A DNA stretch of 64,000 nucleotides, taken from assembly GCA_963794385.1 (NCBI GenBank), contig CAWCDT010000003.1, positions 1-64,000 of the forward strand. Direction: 5' to 3'. This DNA is from Gaiellasilicea sp963794385 (GTDB lineage: Bacteria; Actinomycetota; Thermoleophilia; Gaiellales; Gaiellaceae). Position 1 is the first letter of the stretch. Each line of letters starts with the position of its first letter. The notes below the pieces were generated by a model. The model was not told the DNA's origin and did not search any database. It saw only the letters and a list, made by a program, of their open reading frames with translations. The position numbers and the translations under genes were made by a program. Positions 35,869 to 46,200 of the stretch are shown piece by piece.

Positions 35869-37723
35869 TCAGCCTACGTCCTCGAGGACACCCTGGGGGA
35901 AGGCCACGACGAGCACCTCGCAGGGGGCGTTCCGAAGCACGTAGTCGACGGTCGGCGAGAAGAACAGCGACTGCCTCCGCCAGCGCGGCGACGAGCCGAG
36001 CACGATCAGATCCGCGTCCCGCTCCGCGGCCGCGTCGACGATCGCTCTGCCGATCGACCGCGCCCGGACGGACGACGTCTCGACGCTGCACGCCGTTCTC
36101 CTCCCCGAGCAGCGCAGCCTCGGCGAGCGACGCCGCCGCCTGCTCCTCGAGGTCGAGCAACGGCGCGTCGAGCGCGTGCTCGAGCGGGACGAGGATGACG
36201 AAGATCGCGTCCACGCTTGCGCCCCGCTCCTTCGCGAGCGCGACCGCGGTCGCGACCATCTCCTCACCGATCGGACCGAGCTTCATCGGCACCAGCACGC
36301 GGCGGTACTCCACGCCGGGGGGAAGGTCCACGACCACCGGGGCTTCCTGCAGCAACCCCCTGTGCTCGCGGCGTCGCACGAAGACGTAGAGGACGAGCCC
36401 GACCGCGACCCACGCCGGACCGGCGTAGCGGGCGCCGGGATGCGTGATGAGGGCGAGCAGCCAGACGAAGAGGGCAAGCGGCACGCCGATGACGGGGGCC
36501 GCAAGCGGGGCGCGGAAAGGCCGCGCGAGGTCGGGCTCGGTCAGGCGCAGCCGCAGAACGGCCAGCTGCGCGGCTGCAAAGGCGAGCAGGATGCCGAAGG
36601 AGTAGAGGCTCGCCAGGAAGACGACGTCGTCGGCGAGAAAACCCGTGACGATCACGAGTGCGATCGAGATGCTCGCGGCGGCCACGATCGCGTGCGGGGA
36701 GACCAGCGTGCGTCGGCTCAGGCGCCCGAAGCTCCGCGGGAGTTGCCGGTGCTCGCCGAGCGAGTGTGCGAGGCGGGTGAAGCCCGAGGTCGACGTCGTC
36801 GCGGCCGCGAGAAGGACCAGCGCACCGGTCAGACCGACGTAGACCCGCAAGAGCTCGCCGAGCCAGCCGGGGAGATCGGCCTGGAGCGCGTCGACGATCC
36901 CGGCGAGCGGCGCTTTCAGCCACTCCTCGCCCAGCGCCGTCTGCCCGCCCTCGACCGGGAAGGCGGAGAGCCCGACGACGGCGATGAGCACCGTCAGGAC
37001 GACGACGAGGCCGAGCGCCGAGAAGAGGCTGCGCGGCAGCGTCCGGCCGGGCTCGCGCGTCTCCTCGGCGAGGTTCGCGACGGTCTCGAGTCCGGTGAAG
37101 GCGAGGAGGGCGAGCGGCAGCGCGAAGGCCAGGTCGTCCCAGGTCGGCGAGGTCCCGACGGAGATGCCCTCGGTGAGCACGTCGGGCGAGAAGAGCAGCG
37201 CGAGCCCGAGGATCACGAGCAGGAGCTGCGTCGCCAGGTCGAGCGCGGCGACGGCGATCCCACCGGCGTGCAGCTCGGGCCGGCGCACGAGCCGGATCGC
37301 CGCGATCGCAGCGATCACCGTGACCGCGACCACCGCGTCCCACGGCGACTCGCGTAGCGCCTCCATGCCGAGGGCGGTGCCGAGGTAGTGCGGCAGGAAG
37401 AGCGCCGAAAGCGCGATCACGATCAGGTAGTCGAGGAAGAGCGCCCAGCCGGTGACGAAGCCCCAGAGATCGTTGAAGGCACGGCGGACGAAGGTCGCCG
37501 CGCCTCCCGTCTCGGGAATCGCGGCCGTCCCCTCCGCGTACGAGAGCGCGACGATGAGGAAGAAGACGCCCGCACCGAGCAGCACGAGCGGCGTCAGCCC
37601 GAGTGCGTACGCGGCGACGATCCCGAGCGCGAAGTAGAGCGAAGACGCGATCTCGCCGTACGCGACGGAGAAGAGCGCGGGCGCGTCGAGCACGCGCTGG
37701 AAGCCGCGGAGCTTGCGTGCCAT
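35869..37723 (-). CDS. APC-superfamily permease with C-terminal universal stress domain (copy 1), one frameshift
   Basis: Twelve or so membrane segments begin after FQRVLDAPALFSVAYGEIAS and include VALSYAEGTAAIPETGGAAT, LALLAFTGLETVANLAEETR and LLAAATTSTSGFTRLAHSLG, a LeuT-fold APC permease. The cytoplasmic tail (EYRRVLVPMKLGPIGEEMVA) is a UspA domain. A one-base shift near 36,090 is needed to reach its end (AERDADLIVLGSSPRWRRQS; LRNAPCEVLVVAFP). Corrected length is about 618 residues. Substrate unknown: amino acids by family, but potassium is possible by analogy with KimA and the RCK neighbours. Start ATG at 37723. Confidence 0.88.
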
Positions 37724-37899
37724 TACTGGCCAGCCTTTCGCAGCAGCGTCAGCCTGCCCACTCCGAGCGCGACGAAGAGCGCCCCGAGCACGAAGCCGAG
37801 CACGCCCCCGCCCTGCGCTGCCGTCACCGCGAGGAGCGCGATCCCGATGCCGACGAAGCAGAGCGCGAGGACGACGATCGCGCCTCGGTAGAAGTTCAT
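37723..37899 (-). CDS. Small membrane protein (58 aa)
   Basis: An ATG at 37899 with a GGAGGCGGC site opens MNFYRGAIVVLALCFVGIGI, then ALLAVTAAQGGGVLGFVLGA and LFVALGVGRLTLLRKAGQ. It has two hydrophobic helices joined by a Gly-rich turn and a basic C-terminus. The TAA stop overlaps the ATG of APC copy 1 by one base (TAATG), and its start overlaps the end of APC copy 2. It is therefore a co-translated small subunit or spacer gene between the two permeases. I recognise no family. Confidence 0.75.
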   Translation of the reverse strand: MNFYRGAIVVLALCFVGIGIALLAVTAAQGGGVLGFVLGALFVALGVGRLTLLRKAGQ

Positions 37900-39794
37900 G
37901 CCGCCTCCTCCCTCGACGCTGTGACGAGCACGCGGCAGGGAGCGTTCTTGAGCACGTAGTCGACGGTGCGACCGAAGACCGCCCGCTTGCCACGGCTCAG
38001 GTCCTTGCGCGGCGCGCCGATGACGATGATCTCCGCGGCGCGCCGCTCGGCTTCGCGCACGATCGCCGCGCCGGCGCTGCGGCCGCGCACGAGCCGCGGG
38101 ATCACCGAGACGCCGTACGACTCGCCGATCGCCCGCGCCTCGTCGAGCTCGCGGTTCGCGAGCTCCTCCTCGGCCGTGAGCTCGGCCGCGAGGGACTGGT
38201 CGAGCGGGATCTCCAGCACCGATACGGCCGTGATTCGCGCGCCGCGCTCGGCCGACAGGCTGGCGGCGACGTCGAGCGCGTCGTCCGACGCCTGCCCGGG
38301 CAACACCGGGACGAGCAGGCGGCGGTACTCGAGCGCGAGCGCCGGCCCGTAGGCCGGCGGCGCCTTGACCGTCGCGGCGAGCGGCTCCCGGACCACACGT
38401 CGCCGGTAAACCGCGTAGAGCACGAAGCCGACAGCCAGCCAGCCCAGCCCGGCCCAGCGGGTGGCCGGGTTCTCGACGAGGATGACGACGAAGGAGATCC
38501 CCGTCGCGATGCCGCCGAAGACCGCGAAGAGCGGCCAGTCGACCGACCCGATGCGGAGGTTCGGCCTCGCGCGGAACAGCACTTCCTCGCGGCCGGGCCG
38601 CAAGCGCATCTGCACGATCGCGGCGTGCGCGATCGTGAAGGAGAGGGTCGCGCCGAAGGAGTAGAGGGTGCCGACAAACTCGACGTCACCGGGCAGGATC
38701 ACCGCGATCGGAAAAATCCCGGCGAAGAGGACGATCGACAGCCACGGCGTCTTGAAGCGCGGGTGCAGCCGGCGGAAGACCTCCGGGATCTGGCGGTAGG
38801 TGGCCATCGAGTACGTGATCCGCGACGCTCCGATCACGCCCGCATTGGTGGCGATGAAGAGGATCGTCGCCGCGAGCACGCCGACGTAGAGCTCGAGCGC
38901 CTCCAGCAGCGCCCCCTCGACGCCGAGGTTCTGGACGACACCGAGGATCGGGTCGTTCGCGTAGCCGCCCTCCTCGGGCGGGAGCGCGAGCAGCGTCGTC
39001 AGCTCGCCGTCGATCAGCTGCACGGGCAGCGCGGACAGCGCGACCAGCGGCAGCGTGAAGTAGATCGCGAAGACCGCGTAGGCGACGAGCTTGTACGCGG
39101 CCGGCACCATCCGCATCGGGTCGCGCACCTCCTCTGCGAGGTTCGAGACGGTCTCGACGCCGGTGTAGGCGAGCATCGCCACCGGGACGGCGATCGCGAG
39201 GTTCGCCCAGGTCGGCGCGACGCCCCAGTGGATGTTGTCGACGAGGACCTCGGGGCTGAAGACCAGCACCAGCCCGAGCGCAACGAGCAGCACCTGCGTC
39301 GCGAAGTCGATCACGGCCAGCGTGATCGAGAGCCGTGCCGCCTCCTGCACGCCGACGATGTTGAGCACGACGAGGACGACGATCACGACGATGCCGCCGA
39401 CGATGTCCCACGGGTTCTCGCGGAGCGGCTCCCAGAAGATCGAGAGGTAGTGCGGGACGAAGAACGCCGAGGCGGCGACGGTGACGACGTAGACGAGCAT
39501 CTGCGCCCAGGCAGCGCCGAAGGAGACGAGCTCGTTGAACGCGTGCCGGGCGAAGCTCGAGGAGCCGCCCGCCTCGGGGAAGCGGACCGTGCCCTCGGCG
39601 TAGGTGGCGGCGGTAGCGGCGAAGATGACGCCGGCGACGACGAAGACGAGCGGCGTCAGGCCGAGCGCGAAGACGGCGGTGAGGCCGAGTGCGTAGTAGA
39701 TCGAGGAGCCGACGTTGCCGTAAGCCGTGGCGAAGAGCGCGGGGGTGCCGAGCACCCGCTCGAGCTCCACCTGCCGACGACGGCGGCTGGGCAC
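37896..39794 (-). CDS. APC-superfamily permease with C-terminal universal stress domain (copy 2)
   Basis: The intact 632-residue product has the same design as copy 1. The permease core shows LGTPALFATAYGNVGSSIYY, ATYAEGTVRFPEAGGSSSFA, VAMLAYTGVETVSNLAEEVR and FIATNAGVIGASRITYSMAT. The tail is a full UspA domain (EYRRLLVPVLPGQASDDALD, AAEIIVIGAPRKDLSRGKRA, VFGRTVDYVLKNAPCRVLV). Fusion of permease and Usp domain suggests transport gated by nucleotide binding. It is the first gene of the five-gene minus-strand operon that ends in the two RCK genes. Confidence 0.92.
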   Translation of the reverse strand: MPSRRRRQVELERVLGTPALFATAYGNVGSSIYYALGLTAVFALGLTPLVFVVAGVIFAATAATYAEGTVRFPEAGGSSSFARHAFNELVSFGAAWAQMLVYVVTVAASAFFVPHYLSIFWEPLRENPWDIVGGIVVIVVLVVLNIVGVQEAARLSITLAVIDFATQVLLVALGLVLVFSPEVLVDNIHWGVAPTWANLAIAVPVAMLAYTGVETVSNLAEEVRDPMRMVPAAYKLVAYAVFAIYFTLPLVALSALPVQLIDGELTTLLALPPEEGGYANDPILGVVQNLGVEGALLEALELYVGVLAATILFIATNAGVIGASRITYSMATYRQIPEVFRRLHPRFKTPWLSIVLFAGIFPIAVILPGDVEFVGTLYSFGATLSFTIAHAAIVQMRLRPGREEVLFRARPNLRIGSVDWPLFAVFGGIATGISFVVILVENPATRWAGLGWLAVGFVLYAVYRRRVVREPLAATVKAPPAYGPALALEYRRLLVPVLPGQASDDALDVAASLSAERGARITAVSVLEIPLDQSLAAELTAEEELANRELDEARAIGESYGVSVIPRLVRGRSAGAAIVREAERRAAEIIVIGAPRKDLSRGKRAVFGRTVDYVLKNAPCRVLVTASREEAA

Positions 39795-39825
39795 CGGCGC
39801 AGTCTAGAGCCGTGCCCGAGACGAC

Positions 39826-39851
39826 GAGGGGCCGGCGTGTGCCGGCCCCTC
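39826..39851 (-). terminator. Strong hairpin terminator of subtilase 1
   Basis: GAGGGGCCGGC and GCCGGCCCCTC pair over 11 bases with a GTGT loop, 23 bases after the subtilase 1 stop on the minus strand. It also lies just upstream of the APC operon, insulating it. Confidence 0.85.
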
Positions 39852-39873
39852 GCGCGCTTTCGTGTGCTTCGTC

Positions 39874-42800
39874 TTAGGGGGTGCGCACCGTCAGGAGCGT
39901 GCGGCCCAGGATCGCGGTCCCGTCGCTGTAGCGGACCTCACCGAGGTACCGCGTGTTGGCGACGAGGCCGTTGAACGTGGCCGTGTGCGTCTGGATCCCG
40001 GGCACCGCCGGAGCGACACCGGAGATCGTCGTGTTGCCGACGCTGCTGTTCGCGAGCCAGGTGAACAGCGTCACGGACGCCGAGGGGCCGTTGGTCGACC
40101 AGCCGTGCACGAACACGTCGAGCGTCACGCCGCTCGCGCCCGTGCGGAGGGTGACCTCTTCGTTCGAGTCGCCGTCGGCGCTCGACCCGACCTGGGCCGT
40201 GCCGTTGTAGACGTACATGTCGAGGTCGGTCCCCGTCGGGGTGATCGCGTCCTCGTAGACACCGGCCCGGAACGTCGTGTTCGGCGGGACGACGACCGTG
40301 TGCTTGAAGGTGCCGGTCGGATCCGTCCGCGAGAACGTCTGATCCGGATCCTGCGCCACCGTGAACGCCGTCTGCGTCGCGGGCACGAGCCCGGCGACGC
40401 CGCCGTCAGGGTGCCGGTATACCCGACGCCCACCTTCCAGCTGACGGGCGAGCCGTTCGAGAACACCTCGTTCTGCGTGGCGAACGCCAGCGGGCGCGCC
40501 ACGACCGGGATGCGGACGTTGCGATTCCCGTCTGACCACGTCAGCGAGCCCGCCGTGTATTTGTTCAGCGGGGCCGTCGTCGTCGTCAGCGTGACCTCGA
40601 AGCTCTTCGTCTCGCCCGGGGCGAGCGTCAGCGTCGAGGGGTTGACGGCGATCGAGATACCCGTGATCGACGACGAGGCCGTGAACGTGGCGGTCTTGCT
40701 GCCGACGTTGGTCACGCGCCGCTTCACGGTGTGCTGGCCGGCGAGGCCGCCCAGCGCGATCGACGGCGTGTTCATGTCGCGCCGGTCGAGCGAGAAGCCC
40801 TGCGCGGCGAGCGAGGCGCACGTCGCAGGAGTGACCCCGGTCGTGGCGCCGCAGAGGAACGCGAACCAGTCACGGACGTCGCTGTCGTAGACGAGGCCCG
40901 GATCCATCGCGCTGTTTGGCTGCACGTGCCCGGCTCCCTGCGCGAAGGCGCGGAGCGCGGACGGATCGGATGCGGCCGTGTCGGTGAACTGCTCGATCAC
41001 GTCCGCTGCCGTCGTCATCAGCGCCGACTTGATCGCCATCGGCGACCAGTCGGGATGGAGCTGCTTGAACAGCGCCGCCAGGCCGGCGACGTGCGGTGCG
41101 GACATCGAGGTGCCGCTGAACAGGTCGAACTCGCGACCGCGCTGCCCCGGAGGGGCGACCGCCGCGAGCACGTCGACGCCGGGGGCGCCGAGAGTCCGGC
41201 TTCAGCAGGTCGCCCGCGCCGGCGGTGAGCGGGCCACGCGACGAGAACGCAGCCATGAACGGCGCCGGCGCCGGATGGATGATCTGGCCGGAGATGGTCG
41301 CGGTCCGCCCAGCGAGGGCAGCAGGCCTCGATCGCCGCGTACCGATCACCCTGCAGGTGGACCGACGGCACGAAGTGCAGGTCGGCGTTCAGCGAGCCGC
41401 CGGCAGGCGGGTTGACCAGGATCATCCCGATGCCGCCGACGACGCTGCACCTCGAAGCTCTTCTCGACACGCGCGTTGACGCCGCGCTCGCAGAAGGACG
41501 ATCTTCCCGGACCGCGGCCGGGGTGAGCGAGTTGAGCAGCAGAGCCGGTTCGCCGACGCCGGGCCGGCCGACGAACTGGCCGTAGCCGAACGTAGACCAG
41601 CTGGCCCGTCGCCGAGCCGGTGCCCGCCGACGCGCCGGGGTAGTTCGTCCCGTCGATCGTGGCCGAGCCGGCGCCGACGCGGTCGTGCGTCTCGGCGGCG
41701 ACCGTCGTGATCCACGGGCTCGGATGCGCCACCGTCGACGCGCCGGGGCCGTCGTTGCCGGCCGAGGCGGAGACGAAGACGCCCGCGTTCGCGGCGTTCA
41801 GGAACGCGAACTCGGCGGCGTCGAGGAAGTTCGTCCTCGTACCGCTGATCGAGTAGTTGATCACGTCGACGCCGTCCAGAGACGGCTCGGTCGATCGCGG
41901 CGACCAAGTCGACGATGATCCACTGGCGGTCGACGAGTCCTGCGTCGACCAGAGTGCCTTGTACATCGCGACGCGGGCGCGGGGCGCCATGCCGCTTACC
42001 TTGCCGAGCACCGCTGCAGCACCCGTCGCGGGCACGCCGAAGTTCCCGCCGGACGTCCCGGCGTGTGGGTGCCGTGACCGTTGTAGTCGCGAGGAGAGGT
42101 GAACTCCCACGGGCCGGTTGGCCGCGATACCGGCGTCACCGCCGAACCCGGCGTTGAAGTAGCGCGCGCCGATCAGCTTGTTGTTGCAATCAGACGCCGT
42201 CCACGCCTCACCGGTCTGGCAGACACCGGCCCAACCCGCGGGCGGCGGGCCGACCGGAACCTGCTCGTACACGACCTTGCCGAGCTTGTTCCGCTTGAGC
42301 TTCTGGTCGGTGAAGCTGAGGCTCTCGGGGGTGATGCCCGAGTCGATGATGCCGATGATGATGTTCTCGCCGGCACCGTCCTTCTTCCCGTTTGCCTTCG
42401 CGTTGGGCCCGCCGAGCTGATCCCAGAGGCCCTTCTTCGCGTCGAGCCCGAGGAAGCCAGGAGTCGTCGATGTGTCCACTTCGTAGATGACGTCAGCCTC
42501 GACGGAGACGACGCCCGGGACCTTCTCGATCGCCTTCGCCTGAGCCTCCGTCAGGTTGGCGGCGAAGCCGTTGAACGCCACGTTGTAGTCGTAGAGCTTC
42601 TCGGCGCCGCCCACCTCGGCAAGCGCCTGATCATGCGTGGTGTTCAAATGGTCGACGTACTGCTGGACCGCGCCGGAGCGCGGTCGATCTTCTTGCCCTT
42701 CTCCGGCTTGGTGGCCGGGATGCCGGCTGTGCCGCCCTCGTAGGCGACGGCCGGGGCATCGAGCATCTGCACGAGGTACGTCTTGGCGGCGCTGTCGTCG

Positions 42801-42881
42801 GCGCCCGTTGCGGACACCGAAAAGAGCAGTGCCGCGAGAACCGCGAGCGCGCCGAGCACGCTCAACGATCGCAATCGCATA
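39874..42881 (-). CDS. Secreted subtilase 1 (S8 family, PA domain), frameshifted
   Basis: A cucumisin-like extracellular serine protease of about 1,000 residues. The signal peptide (LSVLGALAVLAALLFSVSAT) precedes an inhibitor prodomain (AFNGFAANLTEAQAKAIEKV). The catalytic Asp is in IIIGIIDSGITPESLSF, the His in NGHGTHTPGTSGGN (a frame of its own), and the Ser in LFSGTSMSAPHVAGLAALFK. A PA-domain insert (LVNPPAGGSLNADLHFVPSV) and Fn3-like C-terminal domains (TASSSITGISIAVNPSTLTL) are present. At least six frameshifts between 41,100 and 42,700 break it. Start ATG at 42881 after GGGGAGA. Confidence 0.87.
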
Positions 42882-42902
42882 TGTGTCTCTCCCCTTCGTT
42901 GA

Positions 42903-42967
42903 GCCGCCTGGTGACGGCGCTTCCCCAAGCCGTCGGCATCGTAGACGGGGACGACTTGAGGTCGCAA
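42903..42967 (-). promoter_or_regulatory. Promoter and leader hairpin of subtilase 1
   Basis: On the minus strand a TTGCGA -35-like hexamer (42962-42967) and TACGAT -10-like hexamer (42938-42943) are 18 bases apart. The short leader contains a hairpin (GCCG and CGGC closing an eight-base loop, 42903-42918), then GGGGAGA and the ATG. The same order occurs before subtilases 2, 3 and 4. Confidence 0.5.
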
Positions 42968-42983
42968 GGGTCTTTGCACCGAC

Positions 42984-43015
42984 ACGCGGAGGCCGGCTTT
43001 CGCCGGCCTCCGCGT
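42984..43015 (-). terminator. Strong hairpin terminator of subtilase 2
   Basis: ACGCGGAGGCCGGC and GCCGGCCTCCGCGT pair over 14 bases with a four-base loop, 26 bases after the subtilase 2 stop and just upstream of the subtilase 1 promoter. Confidence 0.85.
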
Positions 43016-43040
43016 GCTTGGGTGGGGAGAGAAGCTTCTG

Positions 43041-46022
43041 TTAGGGCGTGCGCACGTTCAGCAGGGTCCGCGCGAGCGGAGCGGTCCCGTCGCTGTAGTC
43101 CACGCGCCCGAGATAACGCGTCGCGGGCGCAAGTCCCGAGAACGACGCGGTATGGGTTTGCGTGCCGACGGTCGCGGGACCGACACCCGAGAGGGTCACG
43201 TTCCCGCCGGCGTCGTGCCCACGACCCAGGTGAACAACGTCCCGGTCGCGGAGGGCCCGTTCGTGTCGAAGCCGTGGACGTAAACGCTGTAGGTGGCGGT
43301 CGTCGAGGTGTTCGTGACCGTCACCTCTTCGTTCGAGTCGTTGTCCGAGCTGACTCCGACAGCGGTCGTGCCGCGGAAGACGAAGAGGTCGAGATCCGTG
43401 CCGGTGGGCGCGATCGCGTCCTCGTAGATTCCCGCCCGGAGTACCGAGCCCGCCGGCACAGAGACGTCGAACTTGAACGTCCCGTCCGGAACCGCGGGCT
43501 CGAAGTCCTGATCCGGGTCCTGCGGGACCGTCCACGGCGTCTTCGTCGCCGCGACGAGCCCACCCACAGTCGCGGTGAGCGGCCCGACGTAACCCGTCTT
43601 GACCTGCCAGCTGACGGGACCGCCGGTCGAGAAGACCTCCACCGGGGCGGCCGTCGGCACCGGCTTGATCACGATCGGGCTGCGGACCTCGTGCTTCCTG
43701 TCCGACCAGGTCAGCGAGCCGGCCGTGTATTTGCCGATCGGTGCCGTCGTGCGGGCGAACGCGATGGTGAACGTCGCGGTCTCGCCCGGCGCCAGCGTCA
43801 GCGTCGACGGCGTCACGGTCGCGTCGATCCCCGGCAGCGAGACGGACGACGTGTACGTACTCGTCTTGTCGCTCACGTTGGTGACGCGACGGGTGACGGT
43901 CTGCGTCCCGGCCAGGTCGCCGATCGCGATCGAGGCGAGGTTCATGTCGCTCCGGTCGGTCGAGTACCCCTGCGCGGTCAGGAAGGCGCACACGTCCGCC
44001 GGCACCCCGGTTGTCGCCCCGCAGAGGAACGCGAACCAGTCGAAGACGTCGCTGTCGTAGACGAGCCCGGGTCCGCGGCCAGCTGCGGCCGCACGTGGCC
44101 GGCCCCCTGGGCGAAGGCCCTTAGCGCGGACGGGTCGGCCGCCGCCGTGTCCGCGAACGTGTCGAGCACGTCTGTTCCGGTCGTCATGAGCGCGGACTTG
44201 ATCGCCATCGGCGACCAGTCCGGGTGCAGCTGCTTGAAGAGCGCGGCGAGGCCGGCGACGTGCGGCGAGGCCATCGACGTCCCGCTGTAGAGGTCGAAGT
44301 CGCGGCCGCGGTTGCCCGGGGGCGCCACGGCGGCGAGTACGTCGACGCCCGGCGCGCCGAGATCGGGCTTCAGCAGGTCGCCGCCGCCGCCGAGGATCGG
44401 CCCGCGGGACGAGAACGCCGCCATGAACGGCGCCGGCTGGTCGTAGCGCACCTCGCCGACAATCGAGGCGTTCCTGCCGGCGAGCGCCGCCGCCTCGATC
44501 GCCGCGTAGTGGTCACCCTGCAAATGCACGGACGGGACGAAGTGCAGATCCGCGTTGAGCGAGCCGCGGCGGGTGGGTTGACGAGGATCATCCCGATCCC
44601 GCCGACGCGCTGGACCTCGAAGCTCTTCTCGACGCGCGCGTTGACGCCGCGCTGGCAGAAGACGACCTTGCCGGCAGCCGCGGCCGTGAGCGTCCCCAGC
44701 GTGCAGAGGCGCTGCGGTGAGCCCGCGGCCCCGAACGTGATCAGCTGGCCGCTCGCGGAGCCCGTGCCGGCTGAGGCGCCCGAATAGCTGACGCGTCGAC
44801 GGTCGCCGAGCCGACGCCGACGCGGTCGTGCGTCATCGCGGCCGTGTCGTCACCCACGGGCTCGGATGCGCCACCGTGCTTGCGGCCGGGCCGTCGTTGC
44901 CGGCCGAGGTAGCGACGAAGATCCCCGCGGCCGCAGCGTTCAGGAACGCCTCGTGCACGATGTTGAGGAAGTCGGTCTGCGTCCCGCCGACGGAGAAGTT
45001 GATCACGTCGACGCCGTCCGCCACCGCCTGGTCGATCGCGGCGGTGAAGTCGCTCTGCCAGCCGTTCGCGGTCGACGCGTCCTGGAGCGAGTAGAGGGCC
45101 TTGTACATGCGACGCGGGCGCGCGGCGCGATGCCGCTGATCTCGCCGAACGCCGCGGCGGCGCCGGTCGCGGGCACGTCGAAGTTGCCGCCGGCGGTCGA
45201 GGTCGTATGGCTGCCGTGCCCGTGGAAGTCGCGAGGGGAGATGAACTCCCAGGGCCGGAGCGCCTCGAGCGCGGCGTCCCCGCCCCAGCCGCCGGTGTAG
45301 TAGCGCGCGCCGACGAGCTTGTTGTTGCAGAGACCCGGGCCCCACTGCTCGCCCTGCTGGCACGTCCCGTTCCAGCCGTCCGGCGGCGGCCCCACCTCGA
45401 GCTCGCCGTACGCGACCTTGCCGAGCTTGTTCTTCTTGATCTTCCGGTCCGTGAAGCTCGGGTTCTCCGGCGTGATCCCCGAGTCGACGACGCCGATGAT
45501 GATCCCCTCGCCGGCGCCGCCCTTCTTGCCGCCGCCCTTCGGCCCGCCGAGCTCCTTCCAGAGGCCGCGGCCGCCGTCGAGGCCGAGGAACTCGGGCGTC
45601 GAGGAGGTGTCGATGGAGTGCAGCGTGTCCTCCGTCACCCCGGCGACGTTCGGCAGCTTCTCGATCGCCTCGGCCTGGGCGGTCGGTCAGCCTCGCCGCC
45701 ATGCCGTTGAACGAGTAAACGTAGTCGTAGAGCTTGTCCGCCCCGCCGACCTGTGCGAGCGCGTCGGCGTGCGTGCGCTCGAGGTGCTCGGCATACCGGC
45801 CTACGTCCGGCGGAGCGACGGTCGAGCTTCTTCCCCTTCGCCGGCTTCGTGGTCGGTCAGCCCCGCCACGCCCCCGTCGTAGGTCGCAACGGGCGGTTGC
45901 ACCATCTGCACGATGTAGGTCGTCGTCGACGTGTCGGCGGCCGTTCCGGACGCCGACACCGCGAGCAGCACCGCCCCGAACAGCGCGGACGCGGCGAGCG
46001 TCCCCCAAGCGCGGGTTCCCAT
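43041..46022 (-). CDS. Secreted subtilase 2 (S8 family, PA domain), frameshifted
   Basis: A close paralogue of subtilase 1 with the same order: signal peptide (LAASALFGAVLLAVSASGTA), prodomain (YSFNGMAARLT), Asp in IIGVVDSGITPENPSF, His in FHGHGSHTTSTAGGN, Ser in LYSGTSMASPHVAGLAALFK. A PA-like insert and Fn3-like C-terminal domains (SSVSLPGIDATVTPSTLTLA) follow. The His motif is HGSHTTST where HGTHTAGT is usual. Frameshifts near 45,790, 45,690, 45,110, 44,800, 44,580, 44,070 and 43,210 break it. Start ATG at 46022. Confidence 0.86.
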
Positions 46023-46047
46023 GTCGTCCCCCCTGCCTAGTCCCTGT

Positions 46048-46102
46048 GCCGCCCGCGGGCGGCCTGACGCGGGTAGCCTAAGGCGACACGCTTTAGTTGC
46101 AA
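46048..46102 (-). promoter_or_regulatory. Promoter and leader hairpin of subtilase 2
   Basis: On the minus strand TTGCAA (46097-46102) and TAGGCT (46075-46080) are 16 bases apart, a plausible -35/-10 pair. The leader has a perfect palindrome GCCGCCCGCGGGCGGC at 46048-46063, then a GGGGG ribosome-binding site before the ATG. Confidence 0.5.
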
Positions 46103-46149
46103 CCTCTCTTTGCAAATGTCCTTTGAATCTTCTGAAAGCTTCCTGAAAC

Positions 46150-46180
46150 GGGCGAGGCCGGCATCTCGCCGGCCTCGCCC
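46150..46180 (-). terminator. Strong hairpin terminator of subtilase 3
   Basis: GGGCGAGGCCGGC and GCCGGCCTCGCCC pair over 13 bases with a five-base loop, 21 bases beyond the subtilase 3 stop. Confidence 0.85.
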
Positions 46181-46200
46181 CTTCCCTGTGCGACCCTCTT

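Noticed and set aside
37713..39974. 753-codon plus-strand open frame
   Set aside because: Antisense of APC-Usp copy 2 and the terminator region; no domain.
41000..46000. Subtilases 1 and 2 as pseudogenes
   Set aside because: All catalytic motifs survive in alternative frames, and terminators and ribosome-binding sites are intact. Indel errors explain the breaks better than decay.
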